Below, piece by piece: positions 1 to 5,493 of a DNA stretch of 5,493 nt (position 1 is its first letter; every line of letters starts with the position of its first letter). A program made the position numbers and the translations under genes. The notes beneath the pieces were generated by a model. The model worked only from the letters and a program-made list of their open reading frames with translations. It did not search any database and was not told where the DNA came from. Source of the stretch: Cyanobacteria bacterium OH_CDB_20 (lineage in GTDB: Bacteria; Cyanobacteriota; Vampirovibrionia; Gastranaerophilales; Gastranaerophilaceae); NCBI GenBank assembly GCA_023415935.1, contig JAEZIX010000003.1, positions 1 through 5,493 of the forward strand, written 5' to 3'.

Positions 1-1
1 T

Positions 2-277
2 TCATACTGTACAGCAAACTCCAAAGTAGAAATTTCCTTTTTTAAAAAGGATAAAAGTGTTATCATATCGGTTACAAATGAGGGTAAAGGTATCTCAAAA
101 GAAGATATTGAACTCGTTTTCGCTAAATTCTATACTAGCGTGAATAAATATAGAAAAATGGGTACAGGTTTGGGATTATACCTTGCAAATCAAATCGTGG
201 TTGCCCACAAAGGTAAAATTGATGTCGATAGTGTAGAAAACGGCAAAACCACTTTTAATGTAGAATTGCCGCTTTAA
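2..277 (+). CDS. Sensor histidine kinase, C-terminal ATP-binding part (partial, 5' end outside window)
   Basis: The frame is open from the window edge and encodes the last 91 residues of a protein ending in a TAA stop. They match the second half of the HATPase_c domain of two-component sensor kinases, which binds ATP and phosphorylates a histidine in the upstream dimerisation domain. Visible motifs, in order: a strand after the N box (NSKVEISF, residues 6-13), a G1 box (VTNEGKGIS, about 24-32), an F-box-like segment (LVFAKFYTSV, about 38-47), and a G2 box (GTGLGLYLANQIV, about 54-66). The end, KGKIDVDS...FNVELPL, is the usual closing beta strands of the domain. The N box, HisKA domain and any sensor region lie upstream of the window, so the signal cannot be named. 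The G1 box has Asn where Asp is most common, a variant I recall in active kinases. No terminator is evident before the convergent ricT stop. Confidence 0.9.
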   Translation, partial: SYCTANSKVEISFFKKDKSVIISVTNEGKGISKEDIELVFAKFYTSVNKYRKMGTGLGLYLANQIVVAHKGKIDVDSVENGKTTFNVELPL

Positions 278-299
278 TAATTTATTACTTTAGCTTTGA

Positions 300-1217
300 T
301 TAGATGTTGCCTGTCGAGCTATTTCTGTCATCTTCAAGCTGTTTTATATCAACAGGCTCTTCTGAGCCGTCAGTGTATTTGTATGGTGTATCAATGTCGA
401 TATTTACATCGATATCAATCATTTCAATATCGTCTTTTCCGTAGTCTTTTATCTTGCCATCTTCAAGTTTTACTGAAACTTTATCATTTAAAATATGAAG
501 CGAACATACGCAACCTACACCGTCAGGAGTCATAACACCCGAACCCACAGGGCACATCTTTTTAGCTGCTTCCATATAATTTGGATATTCATAACTCAAG
601 CAGCATAATAATCTTCCGCAGGTACCAGAAATTTTGCCCGGTGTAATAGGCATTCCCTGATCACGCGCCAGTTTTATGTTAATTGATTCAAAAGAACGTT
701 TGAATGAGCAGCAGCAGAAAGGTCTTCCGCAAAGTCCGTTGCCCTGGCAAAGAGAAGTTTCATCTCTTACTCCAATATGTCTCAAATCTATTCTTACTCT
801 CTTGAATACTTGAGTCAGGTCTTTTAATAGTTCTCTAAAGTCTACACGCTCTGGAGCTGTATAGTAAAAAGAAACCTTTTTTCTATCAAAAGTGTATTTA
901 CACTCAATTAAATTCATATTTAATTTGTGTTTTTCTATAAGTTCACGGCATTTTTTGTAGCCTTCTTCTTCTAGTGCCTCAAGCTCTTTGAGGGATTCTA
1001 AATCTTTATCATTCATAATTCTTACAAGAGGAAGAAATTCAGGTTTTTTATCTTTCCATTTTTCAGCAACAGGTGGAGGTACAAGAAATACTCTTGCGGC
1101 TTCTTCACCTTTATCAGTCCTTACAAGAACCATTTGTCCATGCTCAACTTCAATAAAATCAGGGATTTCAAGAGCATAGAATTTGTTTTTTAATAGTTTT
1201 ACTGCGTATTTTATCAT
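300..1217 (-). CDS. ricT: PSP1 domain protein, RicT/YaaT family (305 aa)
   Basis: This is a cysteine-rich PSP1-domain protein. In Bacillus subtilis the homologue RicT (YaaT) forms the RicA-RicF-RicT complex, which carries [4Fe-4S] clusters and helps RNase Y mature mRNAs; a role here is inferred from family only. The core is unmistakable: CQGNGLCGRPFCCCSF (157-172), then KLARDQGMPITPGKISGTCGRLLCCLSYE (182-210), and KMCPVGSGV (220-228). There are 13 cysteines in all, mostly in the core. The N-terminal half (about 1-145) has the usual alpha/beta region with a Lys/Glu-rich helix, and the last 40 residues are acidic and low in complexity. The frame opens 13 codons further upstream (ATG at 1256). 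I chose the ATG at 1217 because AAAGGA lies 7 bases before it, whereas 1256 has no Shine-Dalgarno and falls inside the promoter. The gene converges on the histidine kinase. Spore formation should not be inferred, since the family also occurs in non-sporulating bacteria. Confidence 0.9.
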   Translation of the reverse strand: MIKYAVKLLKNKFYALEIPDFIEVEHGQMVLVRTDKGEEAARVFLVPPPVAEKWKDKKPEFLPLVRIMNDKDLESLKELEALEEEGYKKCRELIEKHKLNMNLIECKYTFDRKKVSFYYTAPERVDFRELLKDLTQVFKRVRIDLRHIGVRDETSLCQGNGLCGRPFCCCSFKRSFESINIKLARDQGMPITPGKISGTCGRLLCCLSYEYPNYMEAAKKMCPVGSGVMTPDGVGCVCSLHILNDKVSVKLEDGKIKDYGKDDIEMIDIDVNIDIDTPYKYTDGSEEPVDIKQLEDDRNSSTGNI

Positions 1218-1235
1218 GTGTAGTTCCTTTTGCAC

Positions 1236-1264
1236 ATTGTAGCATAAATGAGGCATATTTTAAA
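1236..1264 (-). promoter_or_regulatory. Extended -10 promoter of ricT
   Basis: On the minus strand TGCTACAAT (1244-1236) is an extended -10 element. A 4-of-6 match to the -35 box, TTTAAA (1264-1259), lies 17 bases upstream of the hexamer. Transcription would begin near 1229, giving a very short leader that contains the AAAGGA Shine-Dalgarno and leads to the ATG at 1217. The placement argues against the upstream ATG at 1256. It is a motif reading only. Confidence 0.6.
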
Positions 1265-1351
1265 ATTTGTGAACATTAATTGTCTTTTGCGCAATAATTA
1301 TTTTCAGAATGTTTTTATTAAAGAGTAAGCTTTTTTAGTGGGGCATGGTAT

Positions 1352-1510
1352 ATGAATGATAAAATAATGATGTTTATGTTGCGTAATTCTTTAGAAGAAA
1401 ATAAAGAAATTAAAAGCAATTATAAAGTTAAAAGTATTGATTTTAGCTGTAAAATGGTCGAATACTCAAGATTTGCGACCGTTCCAATTCAAGTTAGAGT
1501 TGACGAATAG
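1352..1510 (+). CDS. Small hypothetical protein (52 aa)
   Basis: This short plus-strand ORF is not a family I recognise. The product starts MNDKIMMFMLRN, continues with a charged stretch (SLEENKEIKSNYKVKS, about 13-28) and ends with a likely beta-rich segment (FATVPIQVRVDE, 41-52). It has one cysteine (32), no signal peptide and no clear membrane helix. Support for a real gene: it fills an otherwise empty 350-base gap, its stop is 14 bases before a strong intrinsic terminator with a U-run in its direction, and the composition resembles a soluble protein. Against it: the Shine-Dalgarno is poor (GTGGGG about 9 bases before the ATG), no convincing plus-strand promoter is visible, and it is short enough to arise by chance. 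Methionines at 6, 7 and 9 are alternative starts. An in-frame TAA at 1319-1321 excludes a much longer form. Confidence 0.5.
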   Translation: MNDKIMMFMLRNSLEENKEIKSNYKVKSIDFSCKMVEYSRFATVPIQVRVDE

Positions 1511-1524
1511 AGAATTTTTATACT

Positions 1525-1556
1525 AAAAAGAACACTACATTGTAGTGTTCTTTTTT
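1525..1556. terminator. Bidirectional intrinsic terminator
   Basis: A perfect 14-bp inverted repeat (AAAAAGAACACTAC at 1525-1538, GTAGTGTTCTTTTT at 1542-1555) encloses a 3-base ATT loop and is followed by six T on the plus strand. The A-run on the left gives a matching U-run for minus-strand transcripts. It lies between the stop of the 52-aa plus-strand ORF (1510) and the stop of the DUF1858 gene (1570), so it can end both convergent transcripts. Confidence 0.9.
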
Positions 1557-1569
1557 ATTAAATGGATTA

Positions 1570-1770
1570 TTATTCTCCTATTATTGCATTGATATCAGCA
1601 ACCATCACATCAGGATCTATGCCATGAACTTTTGCTCCTGCTTCTAAGTTTTCAAATCTTGCAGCAGCGCATCCGATACAGCCAAGTCCGTATTTTTGGA
1701 ATACTTCCAATGCTTCAGGATATTGTTGAACAATCTCTATTATGCTCATTTCTTTTGTTACTTTTGCCAT
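1570..1770 (-). CDS. DUF1858 domain protein, hybrid-cluster-protein-associated redox disulfide type (66 aa)
   Basis: This is a full-length small DUF1858 protein, the family also described as the hybrid cluster protein-associated redox disulfide domain. The signature is the CxxC in YGLGCIGCAAARFENLEAGAKVHGID (27-52), with cysteines 31 and 34 expected to form a redox-active disulfide or bind metal. Upstream is the typical amphipathic start (SIIEIVQQYPEALEVFQKY, 9-27). The length is normal for the stand-alone form. No hybrid cluster protein or other redox enzyme is encoded nearby, so its partner is unknown. The start is well supported: GGAAGG lies about 6 bases before the ATG, with a promoter further upstream. 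It is a monocistronic unit ended by the shared terminator at 1525-1556. The family assignment is firm; the biochemical role is poorly known. Confidence 0.9.
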   Translation of the reverse strand: MAKVTKEMSIIEIVQQYPEALEVFQKYGLGCIGCAAARFENLEAGAKVHGIDPDVMVADINAIIGE

Positions 1771-1817
1771 AATTTACCTTCCGTTTCGTTGATTTTTTAT
1801 AAATTTCTATTAATAAG

Positions 1818-1845
1818 ATTATACAACAAATTAATAGGAAGTTAA
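1818..1845 (-). promoter_or_regulatory. Sigma-70-type promoter of the DUF1858 gene
   Basis: On the minus strand a perfect TATAAT (1823-1818) lies 16 bases downstream of TTAACT (1845-1840, a 4-of-6 match to the -35 consensus). Initiation would fall near 1811, giving a leader of about 40 bases that ends in the GGAAGG ribosome binding site. This fits a single-gene transcript. Confidence 0.6.
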
Positions 1846-1944
1846 TTATTATGATTTTTTTTGAAACAAAAAGAAAAAACGAACTTTGTATCGGCTTGTG
1901 TCAATTAGGTCTAGACAGAAAGAAAGATTCTTTCTATAAAAGCA

Positions 1945-1979
1945 ATTACAGCCCTCTTTTATTTGAAGAGGACTGTAAT
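1945..1979 (-). terminator. Stem-loop after the DUF151 gene, probable terminator
   Basis: Two 14-base arms (1945-1958 and 1966-1979) flank a 7-base loop, 19 bases beyond the DUF151 gene stop. The only imperfect position is a G-U wobble in minus-strand RNA but a C-A mismatch in plus-strand RNA, which points to the minus strand as the functional one. The following U-tract is short (TGCTTTTAT), so termination may be moderate, or the stem may protect the 3' end of the mRNA. Confidence 0.6.
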
Positions 1980-1998
1980 AATGACTCATATAATATTT

Positions 1999-2508
1999 TT
2001 ATTGATCAGACTCTTTATCGTTATTAAGCAGTTTTTCAAAATCAGAAGGTTTTAAGTTTTGGATAAAATCTCTGAATTCAGCTGCTTCTTCTTCATCTTT
2101 TGCACTGTCGCAAGAAATAGAACCGTCAGCAAGTACTTTTGTTGATACGAATATTGGAGCTTCAGCTCTTATCGCAAGTGCTATTGCATCAGATGGTCTT
2201 GAATCAACTTTGAGTTCATTTCCTTCGTCATTTACCATGATAATATTTGCGAAGTATGTTTCTTTATCAACATCACTAATCTCAATTCTATTGATAACGT
2301 AGCCGGTTTCTTCTATGAGATTAATCATAAGGTCATGGGTCATCGGTCTTGCAACTTGGATATTTTCGATTTTCCTGATTATTGCGCTTGCTTCAGCTGA
2401 ACCTATCCAGATAGGAAGGGCTTTTCTGTTTTCTTTATCATTTAGTACAACAATCGGAGAACCTGAACGAGTATCTATTGCTATCCCCATCACTTGCATT
2501 TCTATCAT
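1999..2508 (-). CDS. DUF151 / bifunctional nuclease (BFN) family protein (169 aa)
   Basis: This is a complete DUF151 protein, the family that includes Thermotoga TM0160 and plant bifunctional nucleases with reported RNase and DNase activity. Whether this protein cuts nucleic acid is inference. Family blocks, in order: MQVMGIAIDTRSGSPIVVL (4-22), LPIWIGSAEASAI (31-43), RPMTHDLM (54-61), and DSRPSDAIALAIRAEAPIFVS (102-122), the most diagnostic segment. An acidic tail follows with EFRDFIQNLKPSDFEKLL (144-161), typical of bacterial members. There is no UVR domain and no signal peptide, so a cytoplasmic protein is expected. AAAGG about 9 bases before the ATG supports the start; Met4 is a close alternative. 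It follows map by 67 bases with no terminator between, so it may be read through from adk-map as well as from its own promoter. Confidence 0.92.
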   Translation of the reverse strand: MIEMQVMGIAIDTRSGSPIVVLNDKENRKALPIWIGSAEASAIIRKIENIQVARPMTHDLMINLIEETGYVINRIEISDVDKETYFANIIMVNDEGNELKVDSRPSDAIALAIRAEAPIFVSTKVLADGSISCDSAKDEEEAAEFRDFIQNLKPSDFEKLLNNDKESDQ

Positions 2509-2543
2509 TATTTGGTGCCTTTATTATGTATTGCTCAATTTAT

Positions 2544-2573
2544 ATTATAGCTTAAAACCTTTATAACAAGCAA
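2544..2573 (-). promoter_or_regulatory. Promoter between map and the DUF151 gene
   Basis: On the minus strand TTGCTT (2573-2568) and a perfect TATAAT (2549-2544) are separated by 18 bases. Initiation near 2537 gives a leader of about 28 bases before the DUF151 start. The -35 box lies directly after the map stop codon. Because no terminator separates map from this gene, the site would add to read-through rather than replace it. Confidence 0.6.
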
Positions 2574-2575
2574 AT

Positions 2576-3331
2576 CTAGTCTGATAATTTTGTGAGTATT
2601 TCAGCAGAATTTTCTGTTATTAAAATACTGTGTTCAAAATGAGCAGATGATTTGTGGTCTTTGGTTACAACGCCCCATTTGTCATCAAGAACGTACACTT
2701 CGTCGCATCCGAGATTTAACATTGGTTCTATTGCTAATGTGTAGCCTGATTTAAGGATTGTTTTGTTTCCTGTCGAATAGTTGAAAATAAAAGGATCTTC
2801 ATGCATTCTGCTTCCAACTCCGTGTCCGCCGTATTCTCTAACTATACCCAGATTATTGGCTTTTGCAATTTTTTCTATTGCAGAGCCAATATCGTCTAAG
2901 GTATTATTTTCTTTTGCCTGAGAAATAGCTGCATATAAGGCTTCTTCAGTTACTTTTAGAAGTCTTTTGTTTTCGTCTGATATTTCGCCGACTGGATATG
3001 TCCACGCGCTGTCTCCGACATAACCTCTAAAAGTGGCACCGACATCTACTGCTATTATGTCGCCTTCTTTTAGTATTGTGTCTTCAGAAGGGATTCCATG
3101 GACAACCATATCATTTACTGATGCACAGATTGAACCTTGGAAACCATTATAGCCAAGAAAAGTAGGTTCGCATTTGTTATCTTTAATAATTTGATAAGCG
3201 ATACTATCAAGATATTTTGTCGAAAGCCCAGGTTTTATAATGCTTTTCATTTCTTGATGAACAAGAGCAACAACGTGCCCTGCCATTTTCATAAGTTTTA
3301 TTTCTTCGCGCGATTTTTTTTTGATTGCCAT
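2576..3331 (-). CDS. map: Methionine aminopeptidase, type I
   Basis: This cytosolic dinuclear-metal peptidase removes the initiator methionine from new proteins after deformylation. At 251 aa it has the length of the short bacterial type Ia enzyme, without an N-terminal SH3-linker or zinc-finger extension. The pita-bread fold residues are all present: His78 (VVHGIPS), metal ligands Asp96 (VDVG), Asp107 (GYVGDSAWTY), His170 (REYGGHGVG), Glu202 (IEPML) and Glu233 (HFEHS), plus the substrate histidine His177 (RMHEDP). It starts 3 bases after the adk stop. Its likely Shine-Dalgarno, GGAAG, lies inside the adk 3' end about 11 bases before the ATG, slightly long, so translational coupling to adk is plausible. 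In many bacteria infA or rpmJ follows map; here the DUF151 gene does. Confidence 0.97.
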   Translation of the reverse strand: MAIKKKSREEIKLMKMAGHVVALVHQEMKSIIKPGLSTKYLDSIAYQIIKDNKCEPTFLGYNGFQGSICASVNDMVVHGIPSEDTILKEGDIIAVDVGATFRGYVGDSAWTYPVGEISDENKRLLKVTEEALYAAISQAKENNTLDDIGSAIEKIAKANNLGIVREYGGHGVGSRMHEDPFIFNYSTGNKTILKSGYTLAIEPMLNLGCDEVYVLDDKWGVVTKDHKSSAHFEHSILITENSAEILTKLSD

Positions 3332-3334
3332 TAT

Positions 3335-3985
3335 TTATATTACTTCCATTAATTTTGAATATACTTCATCAATGGTTCCTGTTGCGATAATTCTTACAAG
3401 TTCGCCTCTTTTTTCGTAAAAATCAACAAGAGGAGCTGTTTGACTGAAATATGTTTCAAATCTTGCTTTTGCAATTTCTTCAGTATCATCTGCTCTTTGA
3501 ACTAATTCTGCTCCGCAAATGTCGCATTTTGTGGTGTCTGCCATTGGCATAGTCTTGATGTTAAATATTTTTCCGCAAGCAGGGCAAGAACGTCTGAAAA
3601 TAATACGTTCAATCAAGTTATCAATAGGAATATCGAAGTAAAGTACCTTTAGAGACATTTCTTCACCATTGATTTCTTTTAAGATTCCATCAAGCATTTC
3701 AGCTTGTTCAATGCTTCTAGGATAACCATCAAGGATAAATCCAGCTTTTGCATCATCCTGAGAAAGTCTATCTTTTATGATACTAACAACCACATCAATA
3801 GGAACAAGTTCGCCTTTATCAATATAACTTTTTGCCATTTTCCCAAATTCAGTGCCATTTTTGATGTTTTCACGAAGCAATGAACCTGTATCTACGTGTG
3901 GTAAATTTAATTCTTTAGATAATCTGCTTGTTTGAGTGCCTTTTCCGCTTGCCGGAGGTCCTACGAACACTAATTGTTTTTTCAT
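3335..3985 (-). CDS. adk: Adenylate kinase, zinc-type long form
   Basis: This enzyme catalyses the reversible reaction ATP + AMP to 2 ADP and balances the cytosolic adenylate pool. At 216 aa it is the long bacterial form with a LID domain. Motifs: P-loop GPPASGKGT (9-17), AMP-site DTGSLLRE (32-39) with Arg38, LVP (60-62), GYPRS (87-91) with Arg90, and the LID start RIIFRRSCPACG (127-138). Cys134, Cys137, Cys154 and Cys157 form two CxxC pairs that should bind structural zinc. RADDTEE (164-170) supplies the conserved LID arginine and acidic residues. Where many family members have TGRR, this one has IFRR, which is a mild variation. GAGGT 7 bases before the ATG is a good ribosome binding site, and an extended -10 promoter lies just upstream. 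It probably forms a two-gene unit with map. Confidence 0.97.
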   Translation of the reverse strand: MKKQLVFVGPPASGKGTQTSRLSKELNLPHVDTGSLLRENIKNGTEFGKMAKSYIDKGELVPIDVVVSIIKDRLSQDDAKAGFILDGYPRSIEQAEMLDGILKEINGEEMSLKVLYFDIPIDNLIERIIFRRSCPACGKIFNIKTMPMADTTKCDICGAELVQRADDTEEIAKARFETYFSQTAPLVDFYEKRGELVRIIATGTIDEVYSKLMEVI

Positions 3986-4019
3986 TTAACTAACCTCATA
4001 ATAAACTATTTTCAGCCAT

Positions 4020-4028
4020 ATTATAGCA
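4020..4028 (-). promoter_or_regulatory. Extended -10 promoter of adk-map
   Basis: On the minus strand TGCTATAAT (4028-4020) is a perfect extended -10 element. The -35 region is weak: TTTACC about 19 bases upstream falls within the secY terminator stem, and TTGACG at 9 bases is too close. Extended -10 promoters can work without a good -35. Initiation near 4013 gives a leader of about 28 bases containing the GAGGT site. Confidence 0.65.
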
Positions 4029-4038
4029 CTAATACGTC

Positions 4039-4078
4039 AAAAAAGGTAAATGCTTTACATTCCGGCATTTACCTTTTT
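4039..4078 (-). terminator. Intrinsic terminator after secY
   Basis: The arms at 4040-4053 and 4065-4078 are perfectly complementary over 14 bp (core GGTAAATGC/GCATTTACC) around an 11-base loop. In the minus-strand direction the stem is followed by a six-base U-run. It begins about 19 bases after the secY stop and so closes the ribosomal-protein operon before adk. The A/T symmetry means it could also act in the other direction, but no plus-strand gene lies nearby. Confidence 0.88.
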
Positions 4079-4096
4079 ATCGAATTATTTAAGTAA

Positions 4097-5446
4097 TTAC
4101 TCTTTTAGGAAACTTTCGTAATTTCTTGCTAAAAGATGTGTTTTTACTTGATTAATGAAGTCTAAAGCAACACCCACCATGATTATTAATGATGTCGCCC
4201 CAATTCCTTGAAGTGTAGTTATATTGGTCATATAACTTCCAAGAGAAGGAACAAGTGCAATAATACCAAGTCCAAGCGCGCCTATAAATGTTATTCTTCC
4301 TAGAATCTTATCTAATGCTTCAGAAGTTGGTCTTCCAGGCTTTATGCCAGGAATTGAAGATCCATATTTCTTAAGATTGTTCGCAATTTCTTTTGGTTGC
4401 ATATTTGGCATAATTGAAGCATAAAAGAATGTCAAACAAACTATTAGTAAGAAGTATATTATGTTATAAGATAAACCTGATGGGTTAAAAAGCATTGCTG
4501 ATTGAGTTATAAAGTCTTTTATAAGACCTTCAGGGAGCTTTGCTTGCCCAACAAGATTTAAAACAGTTGTAGGGAATAACAATATTGCAACTGCAAAGAT
4601 AATTGGCATTACACCACCCGGATTAAGTTTGAACGGGATAAATGTATTCATTCCGCCATATACTTTGTTTCCAACTTGTCTTCTAGGGTTTACGATTATA
4701 ACCTTTCTCACAGCTTCTTGCATTATTACAATGAATACCATTGCTGCAAAGAATATTAATAACAAAACGACTAAGCCAAGTTGTAATGACGCGTCATTTG
4801 AAACAATCTGAGCTGTTCTGCTGCCATAGACAGGAATTTTAGAAATGATACCAACAAAGATAAGCATTGAAGCACCGTTTCCAATTCCTCGCTCTGTCAT
4901 AAGCTCTGCAAGCCACATTGTGAATACAGAACCTGCTGTAAGAATTAAGACTGAACCGACTACAAACAAGAACATATTTACATCAGGCATAATAGCGCCA
5001 GATGCAGTTCTTGTAAGGAACATCACAAATACAAGTGCCTGAAAAGCTGCAATAACAACTGTAAAAAGTCTTGTGTATTGCGAAAGTTTTCTTCTTCCTG
5101 CTTCACCTTCTTCTTTCTGCAATTGTTCTAATGCAGGAATTACAACCGTTAGCAGTTGTAATATGATAGATGCTGTGATGTAAGGTCCTATCCCAAGGGC
5201 AATTATAGATACATTTCCAAGCGCACCGCCTGAGAACATATCTAAGAATCCAATGATGTTATTTCCTGCAGCTAAGTGCGAAAATACTTCATTGTTAATA
5301 CCAAAAAGTGGAAGCTGAGTACAAAAACGGAAAACTACTATCATCAAAAACGTAAACAATAGTTTCTCTTTAAGCCCTGATACCTTGAACATAGATATCA
5401 ATTCTTCCATTGATGGTGGTTTTATTTTTGCTGCTTGTTGTTGCAT
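4097..5446 (-). CDS. secY: Preprotein translocase subunit SecY
   Basis: SecY is the pore-forming subunit of the SecYEG channel, which exports unfolded proteins with SecA and inserts membrane proteins from ribosomes. The 449 aa are of normal length, and I read ten membrane segments at roughly 28-45, 75-102, 127-145, 155-178, 190-204, 219-243, 274-294, 327-346, 383-402 and 411-430. Conserved features: GGALGNVSIIALGIGPYITA (73-92) of the plug and second segment, MTERGIGNG (183-191), the cytosolic loop VRKVIIVNPRRQVG (246-259), NPGGVMP (275-281), and the tip loop SIPGIKPGRPT (364-374) that contacts SecA or the ribosome. The ATG overlaps the rplO stop as TAATG, so translational coupling is likely; a GGAAAGG in rplO lies somewhat far upstream. 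It is the last gene before the operon terminator. Confidence 0.98.
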   Translation of the reverse strand: MQQQAAKIKPPSMEELISMFKVSGLKEKLLFTFLMIVVFRFCTQLPLFGINNEVFSHLAAGNNIIGFLDMFSGGALGNVSIIALGIGPYITASIILQLLTVVIPALEQLQKEEGEAGRRKLSQYTRLFTVVIAAFQALVFVMFLTRTASGAIMPDVNMFLFVVGSVLILTAGSVFTMWLAELMTERGIGNGASMLIFVGIISKIPVYGSRTAQIVSNDASLQLGLVVLLLIFFAAMVFIVIMQEAVRKVIIVNPRRQVGNKVYGGMNTFIPFKLNPGGVMPIIFAVAILLFPTTVLNLVGQAKLPEGLIKDFITQSAMLFNPSGLSYNIIYFLLIVCLTFFYASIMPNMQPKEIANNLKKYGSSIPGIKPGRPTSEALDKILGRITFIGALGLGIIALVPSLGSYMTNITTLQGIGATSLIIMVGVALDFINQVKTHLLARNYESFLKE

Positions 5447-5493
5447 TATACTAACTGAGCCTTTCCGCCTGCTTTTTCAATTTTTTCTTTTGC
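5446..5493 (-). CDS. rplO: 50S ribosomal protein L15, C-terminal end (partial)
   Basis: The last 15 codons, AKEKIEKAGGKAQLV, and a TAA stop are visible; the rest lies beyond the window. The KIEKAGGK segment is typical of the L15 C-terminus, and the position just before secY is the standard order in the spc ribosomal operon. The stop shares one base with the secY ATG. The call rests on this short match plus gene order. Confidence 0.85.
   Translation of the reverse strand, partial: AKEKIEKAGGKAQLV

Noticed and set aside
274..290. TAATAA-T-TTATTA inverted repeat between the histidine kinase and ricT stops
   Set aside because: All A/T, six base pairs, one-base centre and no T-run after it; it would not fold into a terminator.
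355..368. GGCTC-TTCT-GAGCC hairpin in the ricT 3' end
   Set aside because: It is inside coding sequence, only five base pairs, and lacks a U-tract in either direction.
296..535. Plus-strand 79-aa open frame antisense to the ricT 3' end
   Set aside because: It is a shadow of ricT, rich in Cys, Leu, Tyr and His in an unnatural way, with no ribosome binding site.
1287..1302. Palindromes TTGCGCAA and AATAATTATT in the divergent ricT/small-ORF gap
   Set aside because: They could be an operator by position, but they are short, AT-rich and single-copy in the window, so chance is likely.
1917..1935. Short palindrome AGAAAGATTCTTTCT in the gap below the DUF151 gene
   Set aside because: Only six base pairs with a 3-base loop, simple purine/pyrimidine sequence, and no clear relation to a gene or second copy.
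1851..2027. 58-codon plus-strand ORF starting MIFFETKRKNEL with AGGAAG about 9 bases upstream
   Set aside because: It runs through the DUF151 stem-loop and 29 bases into the antisense 3' end of that gene, has no good plus-strand promoter, and its composition resembles no known family. Chance is the simpler explanation, though a conserved frame in relatives would revive it.

Overview
This is a compact, AT-rich bacterial chromosomal window of mostly housekeeping genes. Seven of the nine supported genes lie on the minus strand. The right half holds the end of a ribosomal-protein operon in the classical order rplO-secY-adk-map, followed by a DUF151 (bifunctional nuclease family) gene. The left half holds a small DUF1858 redox-disulfide protein, a PSP1/RicT (YaaT-like) cysteine-rich protein, an unrecognised 52-residue plus-strand ORF, and the 3' end of a plus-strand sensor histidine kinase cut by the window edge. 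I see no mobile element, CRISPR array, rRNA, tRNA or phage gene.

The organism cannot be fixed from the sequence alone. Low GC, a four-cysteine (zinc-type) LID in adenylate kinase, a RicT-type PSP1 protein and a DUF151 protein together would suit a low-GC anaerobe. Bacillota or the non-photosynthetic cyanobacterial relatives (Vampirovibrionia/Gastranaerophilales) are my guesses. The standard genetic code fits every gene.

Layout from right to left on the minus strand: the last 15 codons of rplO overlap the secY start by one base (TAATG). secY is followed by a strong hairpin and U-run terminator. A consensus extended -10 promoter then restarts transcription for adk and map, which are 3 bases apart. 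A second consensus promoter sits in the 67-base gap before the DUF151 gene, and a long stem-loop follows that gene. The DUF1858 gene has its own promoter and Shine-Dalgarno. A near-perfect bidirectional terminator separates it from the convergent 52-residue ORF. ricT is transcribed away from that ORF from its own extended -10 promoter and converges on the histidine kinase with 22 bases between stop codons.

Functionally, SecY (membrane insertion and secretion), Adk (adenylate balance) and methionine aminopeptidase (N-terminal processing of new proteins) form the usual growth-linked cluster. The rest are single-gene units with separate signals. No previously undescribed multi-gene system is apparent. 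The points most worth a second look are the terminator-flanked small ORF, the way adk-map is cut off from the ribosomal operon, and the placement of the DUF151 gene after map.
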